A DNA stretch of 64,000 nt from Corynebacterium gottingense (GCF_003693265.1 NZ_RDRE01000004.1:62001-126000); one strand, 5' to 3'. Positions 37,177 through 46,178 are shown, numbered from the stretch's first letter. Program-made: numbers and translations. The notes: a model not told the origin generated them from the letters alone.

Positions 37177-38385
37177 CTACCGCTGCGCAGCCATCTCCAA
37201 CAGCCGCCCAATGACCTCCGTCCCGTGTCGGCGAAGGCCGTCGTGCTGGTACGTTGCAGTCTCCCACACGCTCACTCCCAGCGCGTCGGCGGTGGCCAGC
37301 GACAGCTCGCGAGGTACGAAGATGTCGTCGGTGTAGACGGCTGCAACGTGTCTGCCGCCCGCAGCCTCGTGCGCCGCCGCGCCGTCGATGACGCCCGCGT
37401 ACTGGTTACCCCAATCCGTTTTCTCCGCGAGTGCGTGCGCCGCGTCCTTGAACGGGCGCAACGCGGGGTCCTCGTCAAACTGGAAGGGGAAGATGTGTTC
37501 GCCGGTGAGGTAGAACTCCTCGTCGTCTGGCGAGGCGTCGGGACCGAACCCCGCGATGGTGCGCGAGACCCGCTCGGCAGACCAGTTCGTCGCCCCCGGC
37601 ACGGTGCCGCCGTAGATGGATTCGTGGATAGCGGCGTAGAGCGGGTTGGCCGCGAAGCTGACTCGTTGGCCAACGTTGGCGAGGAAGTCGGTGCGCAGTC
37701 GGCCGTTGGGGTGGAAGGGTGATTCGAGGAGGCTCGCGAGCGTCGCAAAGCCGCCCTCGCGCCCAAGCTCAATGCCGACGGTGCGGAAGCGGCGCGCGGT
37801 GAGCCGCTCCCCTGTCGGCAGCGTTTCCTCGGCAGCCTCAAGGTGGCGGCACACCTCGCGCATCGTGCGCTCTGCCTCCGGGTAGCTGCGGTTGAACGCG
37901 CGGTGGCGGGCGCGCAGCTTGGCAAACGTCGCCTCGTACACCGCGTCGGGGCTCTCGCTTATCGACGCCAACCCGCCCGTAAACATCGCCACGCCGATAT
38001 GGTCCGGCGCGACCGAGAGGTAGTGCAGCAGGCAGAACCCGCCAAAGGACTGCCCAAGTACGTCCCAGCGCTCGATGCCGAGCTCCTCTCGGATCGCCTC
38101 CGCGTCTTTGATGATCTCCGGCGCACGCAGCTGCGCCAACGTATCGGCGTTGATGAGCTCGGGTGTGGCGGCGTCGACGCGCGTCGACCGGCCCGTGCCG
38201 CGTTGGTCCAGCAGCACGACTCGATAACCGCGGCGCAGCGCCTCTTCGATCCACGCGAATCGCTCGCGCGGCGCGGGCGAGCCCGGCCCTCCCTGCAAGA
38301 ACAGCAACGCTGGGGCGTCGGTGTCTCCCAACACGCGAGCGAAGACGGACCATTGGCCTCGGGTGACCTCTACAGTTGACTCCAT
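37177..38385 (-). CDS. proline iminopeptidase-like alpha/beta hydrolase (S33)
   Basis: This 402-residue protein has the S33 family pattern: LFLQGGPGSPAP (oxyanion hole), LLDQRGTGRST, and the nucleophile elbow GQSFGGF with the catalytic Ser. Members release N-terminal proline or other residues from peptides. The ATG at 38385 is supported by TACGAT 7 nt upstream on the minus strand; the longer frame to 38559 would run far into the divergent gene. Its start codon overlaps that of the divergent CPBP fusion gene. Confidence 0.87.
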   Translation of the reverse strand: MESTVEVTRGQWSVFARVLGDTDAPALLFLQGGPGSPAPRERFAWIEEALRRGYRVVLLDQRGTGRSTRVDAATPELINADTLAQLRAPEIIKDAEAIREELGIERWDVLGQSFGGFCLLHYLSVAPDHIGVAMFTGGLASISESPDAVYEATFAKLRARHRAFNRSYPEAERTMREVCRHLEAAEETLPTGERLTARRFRTVGIELGREGGFATLASLLESPFHPNGRLRTDFLANVGQRVSFAANPLYAAIHESIYGGTVPGATNWSAERVSRTIAGFGPDASPDDEEFYLTGEHIFPFQFDEDPALRPFKDAAHALAEKTDWGNQYAGVIDGAAAHEAAGGRHVAAVYTDDIFVPRELSLATADALGVSVWETATYQHDGLRRHGTEVIGRLLEMAAQR

Positions 38386-38398
38386 GCCTGCGATCGTA
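38371..38398. promoter_or_regulatory. face-to-face leaderless promoters with overlapping start codons
   Basis: On the plus strand TACAGT (38371-38376) ends 7 nt before the ATG at 38384. On the minus strand TACGAT (38398-38393) ends 7 nt before the ATG at 38385. The two ATGs share the tetramer CATG. Each -10 element therefore lies in the first codons of the opposite gene, and only one polymerase could occupy the site at a time. Confidence 0.55.
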
Positions 38399-39952
38399 GA
38401 CACTTCCCGCATGATCCCCGCCTTCCACCGCCTCGCACGCCGCGACCGCATCCGCCCGTACCGGTGGTGGCGCCCGCTTCTTGAGATCGCAGTCGCCGCT
38501 GCACTGTTCGTCGCACTCCAGGCAGTGTGGGTGGTCGCGTTCATTCTCATCAACGGCAAAGAGAGTATCGGTCATATTGCGGACGGCACACCCACATCGA
38601 TGCTGGTTGGCTTCGGCGCACTCGCGATGACGGTCCCGGCCGCGTTCGTAGCGGCGTGGGCCTCAGGACGCGACGTGCGCGCGCTGTGGTCGGTCGAGCG
38701 GCGGTTCCGGTGGCACTACTTCCTGCCCGGGCTCGCAGTGTTTGCGGCGCCCGGCCTGCTCACGCTCGCTGCAGACATCGTCATATACGGCGCGCCTCCC
38801 ACCCCGTTGGACCCGACCTTCTTCTGGAGCGTCGCCATCGTGCTCAGCCTGGTGCCGCTGCAGTGTCTCGCTGAGGAGCTCCTTTTTCGTGGCGTGGTGG
38901 TGCAAAGCTTCGGCGCGTGGATGCGCTCGCCATGGCTCGCATACCTACTGGCCCTGCCAATCTTCGTCGTGGGGCACACTGCGGGCGGCGGCGGCATGGT
39001 CACCATTGTGGTCTTCGCGCTGATTGCCTCGCTGCTGGTCCACCGCTCGGGCGGGATCGAGCTTTCGGTGGCGCTGCACATTGTCAATAACATCACTGTC
39101 TCGTACGCAAGGTTCTCCGGTCTTATTGATCTGGAATCGGCGCGCGTCCTGCTGCCCATCGTCGGCCAACTTGGCGCGTTCGCCCTCGCACTCATCGCGC
39201 TGCCGATCATCGGCAGTAAGGTTGCCCCCATGCCAACCACCGATGCCCACCTGCGTACCCTCCCCCACCCCACCGGCGACCTCCTGTTCAACTCGTCCGC
39301 CGGGCCCGAGCACGGCGGCGTCCCCGTGGTTGCGCCGTGGTTCGCACAAACGCTGGGCCCGCAGATGCACGGGTGGGCGCGCGCCTTGCCGTGGATAGTC
39401 ATCGAGGAGACTGGCGAGACCACCACTGCGGAACTCAGCAACGATCGCCTCCGCCTGATCTACACCGTCCGCCGCGGCCCCGAGCCCGCGTTCACGCTGC
39501 GTGCGGTCAATGAGGACGAGGAGTCTCGCCGTATTCAGCTCGCGCTCCACCCTTACTGGGCCGTCGACACCGCGCGCGCACGCGTCACCGGTCTCGCCGA
39601 CCAGCCGTACTTTGACAAGGTCGCGGGTGAAGCGCGCAGGATTGACGGCGATCTCGCATTTGGCCGGGAGGTCGACAGCGTCGTTCGCACCACCAACGAC
39701 TGCATGCTTATCGACGACCACCGCGCCCTCACCTTCCGCACCCACGGCACCGACCACGTCGTGGTGTGGAACCCAGGCCCTGAGGAATGCGCCGCCGCCG
39801 ACGGGCTGCACGCGGACGACTGGACCCGCTTCGTCTGCGTCGAACCCGCGCTCCTGGGCGAAAACCGCGAAGGTGTTGAGCTCGCCCCGGGTGCGTCTGC
39901 AGAACTCTCGCTGACGGTCACTCCGACTGCTGGCAGCAGCGTGCGCGCATGA
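38384..39952 (+). CDS. fusion of a CPBP intramembrane protease with a hexose-6-phosphate-epimerase-like domain
   Basis: This single open frame encodes 522 residues. Residues 1 to about 280 are a multi-spanning CPBP (Abi) glutamic-type protease domain with EELLFRG (about 163), HTAGGG and HIVNN. From about 283 a soluble aldose-epimerase-like domain follows (YeaD/glucose-6-phosphate 1-epimerase type), with GGVPVVAPWF, HGWARALPW, the active-site region LALHPYWAVD and VVWNPGP...FVCVEPA. No stop separates the two. An in-frame ATG at 39230 with AAGG nearby could also start the second domain alone. The epimerase part lacks the usual N-terminal strands. The start could also be ATG 38411. The gene overlaps a second CPBP gene by 4 nt. 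Confidence 0.75.
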   Translation: MPAIVDTSRMIPAFHRLARRDRIRPYRWWRPLLEIAVAAALFVALQAVWVVAFILINGKESIGHIADGTPTSMLVGFGALAMTVPAAFVAAWASGRDVRALWSVERRFRWHYFLPGLAVFAAPGLLTLAADIVIYGAPPTPLDPTFFWSVAIVLSLVPLQCLAEELLFRGVVVQSFGAWMRSPWLAYLLALPIFVVGHTAGGGGMVTIVVFALIASLLVHRSGGIELSVALHIVNNITVSYARFSGLIDLESARVLLPIVGQLGAFALALIALPIIGSKVAPMPTTDAHLRTLPHPTGDLLFNSSAGPEHGGVPVVAPWFAQTLGPQMHGWARALPWIVIEETGETTTAELSNDRLRLIYTVRRGPEPAFTLRAVNEDEESRRIQLALHPYWAVDTARARVTGLADQPYFDKVAGEARRIDGDLAFGREVDSVVRTTNDCMLIDDHRALTFRTHGTDHVVVWNPGPEECAAADGLHADDWTRFVCVEPALLGENREGVELAPGASAELSLTVTPTAGSSVRA

Positions 39953-40740
39953 CGGTACCGCTCCATCGCACCGCCGACGCGCGCCCCGGGCGCAGCACGT
40001 GGGTTCGCGCAGCAGAGCTCGCGCTGCTCGCGGCGTTTGCCACCGCCTTCGGCGTCGTCGCCGCGCTCGCCATCCAGTTGTGCAGCTCGCGCGGGATCCT
40101 GCTCGACGACCCCGCGCAGCGAGCACTCTTTGAGCCGCTGCTGATTCTCGCAGCGACGCTGCCGTCGGCGCCCCTCGCCGCCGCATGCACCGGACGCCAC
40201 CCCGCGTCATTGGTGTCAACCACGCGGCGTATCAGGTGGCCCGTAGCGGGGCACGCTCTCGCCCTCACGATTGGTGTCTACGCCGCCGCCACGGCAGGCG
40301 CCGCCTTATGGGCACGAGTCAGCGGTGAATCCACCCCGCTGAACGAAACGCGCTCGGTTGCGTTTGTGTGTGCGCTGTGCGCCGTGATCACGCTGCAATC
40401 GGCAGCAGAAGAGCTCGTGTTCCGCGCCGCGCTCCCCCAGATCATTGGCTCGGGCGCGTTCGGGCGCTGGTGCGCACACCCTGCTATCGCCTACGGCCTG
40501 CCCGCGCTCGCGTTCGTCGCGCTGCACACGGGCGGGACCGGCACGATTGTCGACGTCGCCGTGTTTGCCGCCTGCGCGGCGTGGCTGACCTGGCGCACCG
40601 ACGGAATCGAGGCCGCGTGGGTTTTGCACCTGGTAGGAAACGTGTGGGTGATGGGGGCGTCGATAAGCTCCGCTCCCCTGGGCACAGTCGCGACGGTGGT
40701 GTCCGCGGCGCTGATTGCCGCGTTTAACCCTCGTCGGTAG
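39949..40740 (+). CDS. CPBP-family intramembrane metalloprotease (second copy)
   Basis: This 263-residue protein has about seven hydrophobic segments and the CPBP motifs EELVFRA (E-E-x-x-x-R), FVALHTGG and HLVGN. CPBP relatives include Rce1 prenyl-protein proteases and bacteriocin self-immunity proteins. It is a tandem partner of the CPBP domain in the preceding fusion gene, to which it is coupled by ATGA. The last 17 bp overlap the end of lepA on the other strand. Confidence 0.8.
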   Translation: MTVPLHRTADARPGRSTWVRAAELALLAAFATAFGVVAALAIQLCSSRGILLDDPAQRALFEPLLILAATLPSAPLAAACTGRHPASLVSTTRRIRWPVAGHALALTIGVYAAATAGAALWARVSGESTPLNETRSVAFVCALCAVITLQSAAEELVFRAALPQIIGSGAFGRWCAHPAIAYGLPALAFVALHTGGTGTIVDVAVFAACAAWLTWRTDGIEAAWVLHLVGNVWVMGASISSAPLGTVATVVSAALIAAFNPRR

Positions 40741-42580
40741 ACAGGGCCGCGACGAACGCCTCCTGTGGCACCGTCACGGAACCGATCGCCTTCATGCGCT
40801 TCTTACCTGCCTTCTGCTTCTCCAGCAGCTTACGCTTACGCGAGATGTCGCCGCCGTAGCACTTCGACAGGACGTCCTTGCGCATCGCGCGAATGTTTTC
40901 GCGGGCGATGATCTTCGAACCAATCGCCGCCTGCACCGGCACCTCAAACTGCTGGCGTGGGATGAGCTCCTTGAGCTTCTTCGTCATCTTGTTGCCATAC
41001 CACTGCGCGGAATCGCGGTGCACGATCGCGGAAAACGCATCCACGGGATCGCCCTGTAGGAGGATGTCTACCTTCACCAGGTCCGACTCCTGCCAACCTG
41101 CCTCCTCGTAGTTGAGCGAGGCGTAGCCCTTCGTGCGCGACTTGAGCATATCGAAGAAGTCAAAAATAATCTCGCCGAGCGGGATGATGTAGCGCAGCTC
41201 TACGCGGTCCTCGGACAGGTACTCCATGTTCTTCATCTGACCGCGTTTGGACTGGCACAGCTCCATCGTGGAGCCGACAAACTCCTGCGGCACGATGATC
41301 GTCATGTTGACCACCGGCTCAAAGACCTGCTGCAACTTGCCACCCGGCCAATCCGACGGATTGTGCACGAGGTGCTCAGTGCCGTCCTCGGCGATCACGC
41401 GGTAGGTGACCGACGGTGCCGTGGAAATCAAGTCCAGGTCAAACTCGCGCTCGAGGCGGTCGCGGGTGATCTCCATGTGCAGGAGGCCGAGGAATCCGCA
41501 GCGGAAGCCGAAGCCCAGGGCCACCGACGTTTCGGGCTCCCAAGTCAAGGAGGCGTCGTTGAGCTGGAGCTTCTCCAGGCTCTCACGCAATGTTGGGAAA
41601 TCCTCCTGGCTGACCGGGAACAGGCCCGAGTAGACCATCGGCTTGACGTCTTCGAAGCCCTCCAGCGCCTCGGTGGCGCCCTTCTGCGCCCAGGTCACCG
41701 TGTCACCCACGCGCGTCTCGCGCACATCTTTCACACCGGTGATCAGGTAGCCGACCTCGCCCGGGCCCAGCCCCTTCGTCTTCTTCATGGTTGGAGAGAC
41801 GACGCCGATCTCGAGGATCTCCAGCGTGGTGCCGGTATTCATCATTTGCACCTTTTGATTCGGCTCGAGCCTGCCGTCCATCATGCGCACGTACGTGACC
41901 ACACCGCGGTAGGTGTCGTAGACCGAATCGAAAATCAAGGCGCGCGCAGGCGCGTCCGGGCCGTGTTCCGACGTCGGCGGCGGAACGAGCTCGACCACCT
42001 TGTCCAGCAGCTCGGCCACGCCCTCGCCGGTTTTCCCGGAGACGCGCAGCACGTCCTCCGGCTCGCAACCGATAATGTTGGCAATCTCCCCCGCGTACTT
42101 ATCCGGGTCTGCGGCGGGCAGATCGATTTTATTCAGCACGGGGATGATTTCCAGGTCATTCTCCATGGCCATGTACAGATTGGCCAAGGTTTGGGCCTCG
42201 ATCCCCTGCGCTGCGTCGACAAGCAAGATTGCGCCCTCACACGCGTCGAGGGAACGCGAAACTTCATAGGAAAAGTCCACGTGGCCGGGGGTATCAATCA
42301 TCTGCAGCACCGTGTCCTGACCGGCGTACTCACCGGTCGTAGGCGTCCAAGGAAGGCGCACATTCTGCGCCTTGATCGTGATGCCACGCTCGCGCTCAAT
42401 ATCCATGTTGTCCAGGTACTGATCGCGCATCTCGCGCGCAGCCACCACGTTTGACAACTGCAAAATCCGGTCAGCGAGGGTAGATTTGCCGTGGTCAATG
42501 TGGGCGATAATGCAGAAGTTTCGGATCCGCTCGGGCGAAGTAAACGTCTCTTCCGCAAAATTTTTCGTAGTGGCAGCCAT
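40724..42580 (-). CDS. lepA: elongation factor 4 (LepA)
   Basis: EF4 is the translational GTPase proposed to back-translocate ribosomes or assist 30S assembly. The 618-residue length is typical. G motifs are AHIDHGKS (G1), DTPGHVDFS (G3) and NKIDLP (G4). The C-terminal LepA-specific domain ends [28 protein letters not shown] on the minus strand lies 9 nt before the ATG, leaving a very short leader. It is divergent from the PemK-like gene. Confidence 0.97.
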   Translation of the reverse strand: MAATTKNFAEETFTSPERIRNFCIIAHIDHGKSTLADRILQLSNVVAAREMRDQYLDNMDIERERGITIKAQNVRLPWTPTTGEYAGQDTVLQMIDTPGHVDFSYEVSRSLDACEGAILLVDAAQGIEAQTLANLYMAMENDLEIIPVLNKIDLPAADPDKYAGEIANIIGCEPEDVLRVSGKTGEGVAELLDKVVELVPPPTSEHGPDAPARALIFDSVYDTYRGVVTYVRMMDGRLEPNQKVQMMNTGTTLEILEIGVVSPTMKKTKGLGPGEVGYLITGVKDVRETRVGDTVTWAQKGATEALEGFEDVKPMVYSGLFPVSQEDFPTLRESLEKLQLNDASLTWEPETSVALGFGFRCGFLGLLHMEITRDRLEREFDLDLISTAPSVTYRVIAEDGTEHLVHNPSDWPGGKLQQVFEPVVNMTIIVPQEFVGSTMELCQSKRGQMKNMEYLSEDRVELRYIIPLGEIIFDFFDMLKSRTKGYASLNYEEAGWQESDLVKVDILLQGDPVDAFSAIVHRDSAQWYGNKMTKKLKELIPRQQFEVPVQAAIGSKIIARENIRAMRKDVLSKCYGGDISRKRKLLEKQKAGKKRMKAIGSVTVPQEAFVAALSTDEG

Positions 42581-42620
42581 AGTTTCACCATCCTACCGGG
42601 CACAACCCACGCGAAACCAC

Positions 42621-42649
42621 TTGTCCCGCCCGCTGCGAACGCCTAGAGT
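42621..42649 (+). promoter_or_regulatory. promoter of the PemK-like gene
   Basis: TTGTCC (42621-42626) and TAGAGT (42644-42649) are separated by 17 nt. Transcription from about 42656 would give a 25-nt leader carrying GGAAGG (42665-42670) before the GTG at 42681. Confidence 0.55.
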
Positions 42650-42680
42650 GTCCAGCAACACGGACGGAAGGTTCAGCAGC

Positions 42681-43292
42681 GTGGAATCACACGGAGACCC
42701 CACCCCTCAGGGCGACAAGCCGCGCCCGACCAAAAGGCCCAGAAGCTTTCAACCGCTGAACAAGATCAAGGCGACAACGTCCAAGCTGATCAGGCGCAAC
42801 CGCGGGAGCAAAGACGAGCACCGCGTAGGTTCGCTGGACCAGGGGCTCGCGTTACTCAACGAGCGCCTGGGGACCCGCAACCCGGCGCACGAGCCCCGCA
42901 CCGCCACTTACGTCACGGTGAGGCCGACGGCGCACCTGCCGCGCAACATTTACTACGCACCCGATATGGACGGCAACGCCGAACCCGGCGAGGTTGTCTG
43001 GGTCACCGTCCCCTCACACCCGCCACGGCAACGCTCGATGCTGGTCGTCGGCCGCGAACGCGGCGAAGTTCTCGGCTTGCTCATCTCCTCCGAAGCCGAG
43101 CACGCCAGCGACGAACGCTGGCTGGGCATCGGTGCCGGCGAATGGAACGCCTCTGGAAAGCCCTGTTGGGTGCGCCTGGACAAGACAATGATTGTGCCGG
43201 AAAGTGACCTGCACCGTTCCGGCACCATCATCCCGCAGCGCCGATTCGAGCGTGTAGCAAACCGCCTGCGCGACAGGTTCGACTGGGAGTAG
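42681..43292 (+). CDS. PemK/MazF-like protein with basic N-terminal extension
   Basis: This 203-residue protein starts at a GTG with GGAAGG 10 nt upstream. Residues 1 to about 60 are basic and disordered. The rest matches actinobacterial PemK-like proteins: EPGEVVWVTVPSHPPRQRSMLVVGRE in two pieces, then CWVRLDKTMIVPES and IIPQRRFERVANRLRDRF. MazF/PemK proteins are mRNA endonuclease toxins, but no antitoxin frame is beside it. Its usual place next to lepA in corynebacteria suggests a resident gene, perhaps not a toxin. Confidence 0.7.
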   Translation: MESHGDPTPQGDKPRPTKRPRSFQPLNKIKATTSKLIRRNRGSKDEHRVGSLDQGLALLNERLGTRNPAHEPRTATYVTVRPTAHLPRNIYYAPDMDGNAEPGEVVWVTVPSHPPRQRSMLVVGRERGEVLGLLISSEAEHASDERWLGIGAGEWNASGKPCWVRLDKTMIVPESDLHRSGTIIPQRRFERVANRLRDRFDWE

Positions 43293-43300
43293 CCCACGTT

Positions 43301-43330
43301 TTGGGGTTTCTCCTGCTGAACTGCTAGGTT
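43301..43330 (+). promoter_or_regulatory. probable rpsT promoter
   Basis: TTGGGG (43301-43306) and TAGGTT (43325-43330) are separated by 18 nt, directly downstream of the PemK-like stop. It would produce a leader of about 180 nt before rpsT. Confidence 0.5.
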
Positions 43331-43373
43331 TGAGTGGTTGTTTCAGCCCGGGGCATTTCGGGGCTTGCTTGAC

Positions 43374-43400
43374 GACGCGGTCAGGACCTTGGGTCCGCGT
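43374..43400 (+). promoter_or_regulatory. structured rpsT leader RNA element
   Basis: Within the rpsT leader, ACGC (43374) pairs with GCGT (43397-43400) around a perfect GGACC/GGTCC stem with a TTG loop (43384-43396). A further AGCCC/GGGCT pair lies about 25 nt upstream. Such structures are expected of ribosomal-protein autoregulatory leaders; S20 represses its own synthesis in E. coli. Whether this is a protein-binding site is inference. Confidence 0.4.
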
Positions 43401-43514
43401 AGACCAACGCACGGCGCACGCCGACGAGGGTCGCTACAGCCAGGCAGTTTCTTCCCCGCTTCCGGGAGATCGACACGAACCGATCCGTTTTTACGAAAGA
43501 CCAAGAGGTACATC

Positions 43515-43778
43515 ATGGCAAACATCAAGCAGCAGAAGAAGCGCGTTCTCACCAACGAGAAGCGTCGTCTGCGCAACAAGTCCATCCGTTCCGCCACTCG
43601 CACCGAGATCCGCAAGTTCCGCGAGGCTGTCGAGTCCGGCGACAAGGCTGTCGCAGAGGCTCAGCTCCGCGTGGCTTCCCGCAAGCTTGACAAGGCTGTG
43701 ACCAAGGGCGTCTACCACCGCAACAGCGCGGCGAACAAGAAGTCCAACATGGCTACCGCCCTAAACAAGATGGCGTAA
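43515..43778 (+). CDS. rpsT: 30S ribosomal protein S20
   Basis: S20 is a primary 16S rRNA-binding protein of the 30S body. The 87-residue protein is strongly basic, helical and family-typical ([20 protein letters not shown] at the N-terminus; [14 protein letters not shown] at the end). AGAGG lies 7 nt before the ATG. A longer in-frame extension upstream is ruled out by the family length. It is monocistronic: it has its own promoter, a long leader and a strong terminator. Confidence 0.97.
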   Translation: MANIKQQKKRVLTNEKRRLRNKSIRSATRTEIRKFREAVESGDKAVAEAQLRVASRKLDKAVTKGVYHRNSAANKKSNMATALNKMA

Positions 43779-43796
43779 CTGACGCTGAGCGTCGTC

Positions 43797-43835
43797 GCTC
43801 CCGCCCCGGCCGCAAGGTCGGCGCGGGAGCTTTTT
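43797..43835 (+). terminator. rho-independent terminator after rpsT
   Basis: A GC-rich hairpin (GCTCCCGC arm, GCAA loop region, GCGGGAGC arm) ends at 43830 and is followed by TTTTTC. It lies 19 bp after the rpsT stop. Confidence 0.92.
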
Positions 43836-43891
43836 CATATTCGCGCACGGGAGGCGCAATACTTGCTCCCAGGTTGGATTACGATTGCCGG

Positions 43892-45055
43892 GTGATCATT
43901 TCCCAATCGTCCAATCCCCGAGCGCCGCGCCTGCCACGATCGTGGCGACGAACAATGAGTGCGGCCGCATTGACCACTGCACTCGCCCTCAGCACCGCGG
44001 TTGCATTCAGCGAGGAGGACGGCTTCCTTGCCGTCGCTTCCGCGGATACCCCTGCGGAGAGCCGCCCGCAGGACGCCTCGGTCGGCGTCCTGCCTGCCAC
44101 GAATGCGTCGCTCGCAGAAGAGCTTCTCAAGAGCCCGCCACGCGGCCTGAACGGAGCTTTCCCTCAGCTTCCCGGGGTAGATCCGGTGGTGGCGCAGCGC
44201 ATTGGCGTCCTCATCGCACTCATCGCGGTACTGGGCGTTGCGCTTCCGATTGTGGGCACCGAGGGGTCGTCGAAGAACGCTGCTCCCGACGGTGACTATG
44301 AAGGCGGAGGGTCGCTTCGACGTCGCACCGTGCAGGCAGGCGGTAGAACCCGCGAGTTCAACGTCGTACTGCCCGCCCACTATCACCAAGGCGATGCCTA
44401 CCCGGTCATCATCGCCTTTGGCGGTTGGCAGCATTCTGCTGAGCGCTCGCGTGAATACATGCGACTCGAATCGGTCGCTCGTGACGCAATCATTATCTAT
44501 GCGCAAGGAATCAACAATGCTTGGGGCGGCGCACCATACGCTGACACGACTGTGGACAACGACATCGACTTCGTCCGTGCCGCGATCGACGATGTTGCGA
44601 CCAACTTCGGTGGCGAGCGGGACCACGTTGCTGCGATCGGGCTATCCAACGGCGGTGGCATGGCTGCCGCGTTGGCGTGCCACGCACCAGAATTGGTCAA
44701 AGCAGTTGCTTCGGCTGCCGGTGCGTACTACGACCCGACCGTGAGCAACTGCACGTCCGGCGACGTGGCGACGCTCCTGCTGCACGGGACGAACGACGAC
44801 GTCGTGGGGTATTTCGGCGGAACCCGACACGGCGCGCACTTTCAACCCGTCGACCGTGTGTTTGCTACGTTTGGCCGGAAGAACGGTTGCTCGACGCAGC
44901 TCATTGAAACCCCCGGAGCGTTTTCCACCAGTTTTGAGCCCACGAGTTGTCTCACGCCCACTCGGCTTGAGCGCGTCGACGGTGGCGGCCACACGTGGTT
45001 TACCAACCCAGACGCGACGACGGAGTCCGTCAATTTCGTCCTCAACGAGCTCTAA
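43892..45055 (+). CDS. secreted esterase, LpqC/PHB-depolymerase-like
   Basis: This 387-residue protein has an N-terminal export signal (RSWRRTMSAAALTTALALSTAVAFS), a second hydrophobic segment (VAQRIGVLIALIAVLGVALPIVG), then an alpha/beta-hydrolase of the poly(3-hydroxybutyrate) depolymerase/feruloyl esterase family. The nucleophile elbow is GLSNGGG, the acid is near LLLHGTNDDVV and the His is in GGGHTWF. The GTG at 43892 is preferred because TACGAT lies 6 nt upstream; ATG at 43958 would drop the RR. It is probably membrane-anchored or cell-wall-exposed and may act on envelope esters or host polymers. Confidence 0.75.
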   Translation: MIISQSSNPRAPRLPRSWRRTMSAAALTTALALSTAVAFSEEDGFLAVASADTPAESRPQDASVGVLPATNASLAEELLKSPPRGLNGAFPQLPGVDPVVAQRIGVLIALIAVLGVALPIVGTEGSSKNAAPDGDYEGGGSLRRRTVQAGGRTREFNVVLPAHYHQGDAYPVIIAFGGWQHSAERSREYMRLESVARDAIIIYAQGINNAWGGAPYADTTVDNDIDFVRAAIDDVATNFGGERDHVAAIGLSNGGGMAAALACHAPELVKAVASAAGAYYDPTVSNCTSGDVATLLLHGTNDDVVGYFGGTRHGAHFQPVDRVFATFGRKNGCSTQLIETPGAFSTSFEPTSCLTPTRLERVDGGGHTWFTNPDATTESVNFVLNEL

Positions 45056-45072
45056 CGCGGTGCCAAAGCGGT

Positions 45073-45094
45073 GCTGCGGGGACTATGCCGCAGC
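45073..45094. terminator. hairpin between convergent genes, weak terminator candidate
   Basis: GCTGCGG (45073-45079) and CCGCAGC (45088-45094) form a perfect 7-bp stem with an 8-nt loop between the stops of the esterase and the LysE-type gene. There is no T tract on either strand. Confidence 0.35.
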
Positions 45095-45102
45095 CTTGCA
45101 CG

Positions 45103-45753
45103 TTACTGCCCCAATGCGAGTGCGCCGCGTAGAAAGAGCACAACACCGACGACGAAAAAGAAGCAGCCAGCGCCGATGTCGATGAAGGGGCCTGCCCCTA
45201 GCATCCGGCGCCGGACGCGATCTGTAGAAATGAACTGGGTATACGCCGCAAACAACGCGAATGAGCTCAGCCACAGCGCCAAGATAACGACAACCGCCGT
45301 CAGCGCCGAAGGGTGCGCTGGCAGTAGCGGGGCGATCATCGCTGAGAGGCCGAGAACAATTTTCGGGTTCGCCAGGTTCGTGGTCAGCCCTCGAATGTAG
45401 CTGGCCCGTGGCGTGCCGAGTCGGCGTGCAGCCTCAACCGTATTTGGAGGAGGCTTCCTCCTCTCTGCCCAACCGCTACGTACGTTGCCGATCCCCATCC
45501 ATGCCAAGAAAGCGCCGCCCAATACCTGCACGGCCTCGAGCGCCCACGGAAATGCGTTGAGGAGCGCAGTCGCACCGATCACTGTCAACGTGCACCACAA
45601 CAGCACCCCAGTTTGGGTCCCCAGGGTCGTGGCCCACGCATGGGTGCGCGACCGAGTCCCTGTCCGCGTAACCAGAATAATGTCCGGCCCCGGTGATGCC
45701 GCACCGAGCAAGTTCAGGCCGACGATGACAGCCAGGTCCCCGAACCCGATCAT
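45103..45753 (-). CDS. LysE/RhtB-family amino acid exporter
   Basis: This 216-residue membrane protein has six hydrophobic segments and the family signature GAASPGPDIILVTRTG in the first helix-loop region. RhtB/LysE proteins export amino acids (Lys, Arg, homoserine, Thr) or related metabolites; the substrate cannot be predicted. Its ATG overlaps the ankyrin gene by 4 nt, so the two are coupled. Confidence 0.85.
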   Translation of the reverse strand: MIGFGDLAVIVGLNLLGAASPGPDIILVTRTGTRSRTHAWATTLGTQTGVLLWCTLTVIGATALLNAFPWALEAVQVLGGAFLAWMGIGNVRSGWAERRKPPPNTVEAARRLGTPRASYIRGLTTNLANPKIVLGLSAMIAPLLPAHPSALTAVVVILALWLSSFALFAAYTQFISTDRVRRRMLGAGPFIDIGAGCFFFVVGVVLFLRGALALGQ

Positions 45754-46166
45754 GCGGTCGGTCCCAGCAGATCTTCGCGGCCAAACATACGCGCAGTTTC
45801 CCGCGCTGAAGGCTGCCCTGCCTCTGGGCTCGCGTCGGCAGCAAGCAGCACGCTCACCATGTTCTCGTCGCCTTTAAACACCGCACCGGCGAGGATGCTC
45901 TGGCCACGGGAGTTGAGGAGTTCAACATCTGCGCCACGGCCGAGCAAACCACGGACCACATCCACATGCCCTGAATAGGCGGCGAGCATGAGCAAGCTAT
46001 TGCCGTCCTGATTGGACAAATTCACATCCACTCCGGCGTCAACGTAATCCAAGAGCGATACGTCGCCGGAACGTGCCAAGTTGAACATCTTTGTGGCAAA
46101 TTCCCGTACTTCCTCGGGAATCTTCTCGTCTTGGTGGGCAGGATTGCTCGTGCGCTCACTGGTCAT
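45750..46166 (-). CDS. small ankyrin-repeat protein
   Basis: The 138-residue protein contains about three ankyrin repeats (VDAGVDVNLSNQDGNSLLMLAAYSGHVDVVRGLLGRGADVELLNSRGQSILAGA in pieces). It has no signal peptide or membrane segment, so it should be a cytosolic binding module. TAGTTT on the minus strand (46178-46173) ends 6 nt before the ATG (leaderless) and abuts the holA stop. Coupling to the LysE-type exporter by a 4-nt overlap suggests they work together, perhaps as a regulatory partner. Confidence 0.82.
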   Translation of the reverse strand: MTSERTSNPAHQDEKIPEEVREFATKMFNLARSGDVSLLDYVDAGVDVNLSNQDGNSLLMLAAYSGHVDVVRGLLGRGADVELLNSRGQSILAGAVFKGDENMVSVLLAADASPEAGQPSARETARMFGREDLLGPTA

Positions 46167-46178
46167 ACCGAAAAACTA

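Noticed and set aside
43835..44626. A 263-codon minus-strand frame opposite the secreted esterase
   Set aside because: The plus-strand frame has a signal peptide and a GxSxG-like elbow with matching acid and His motifs; the minus frame has no domain or start signal.
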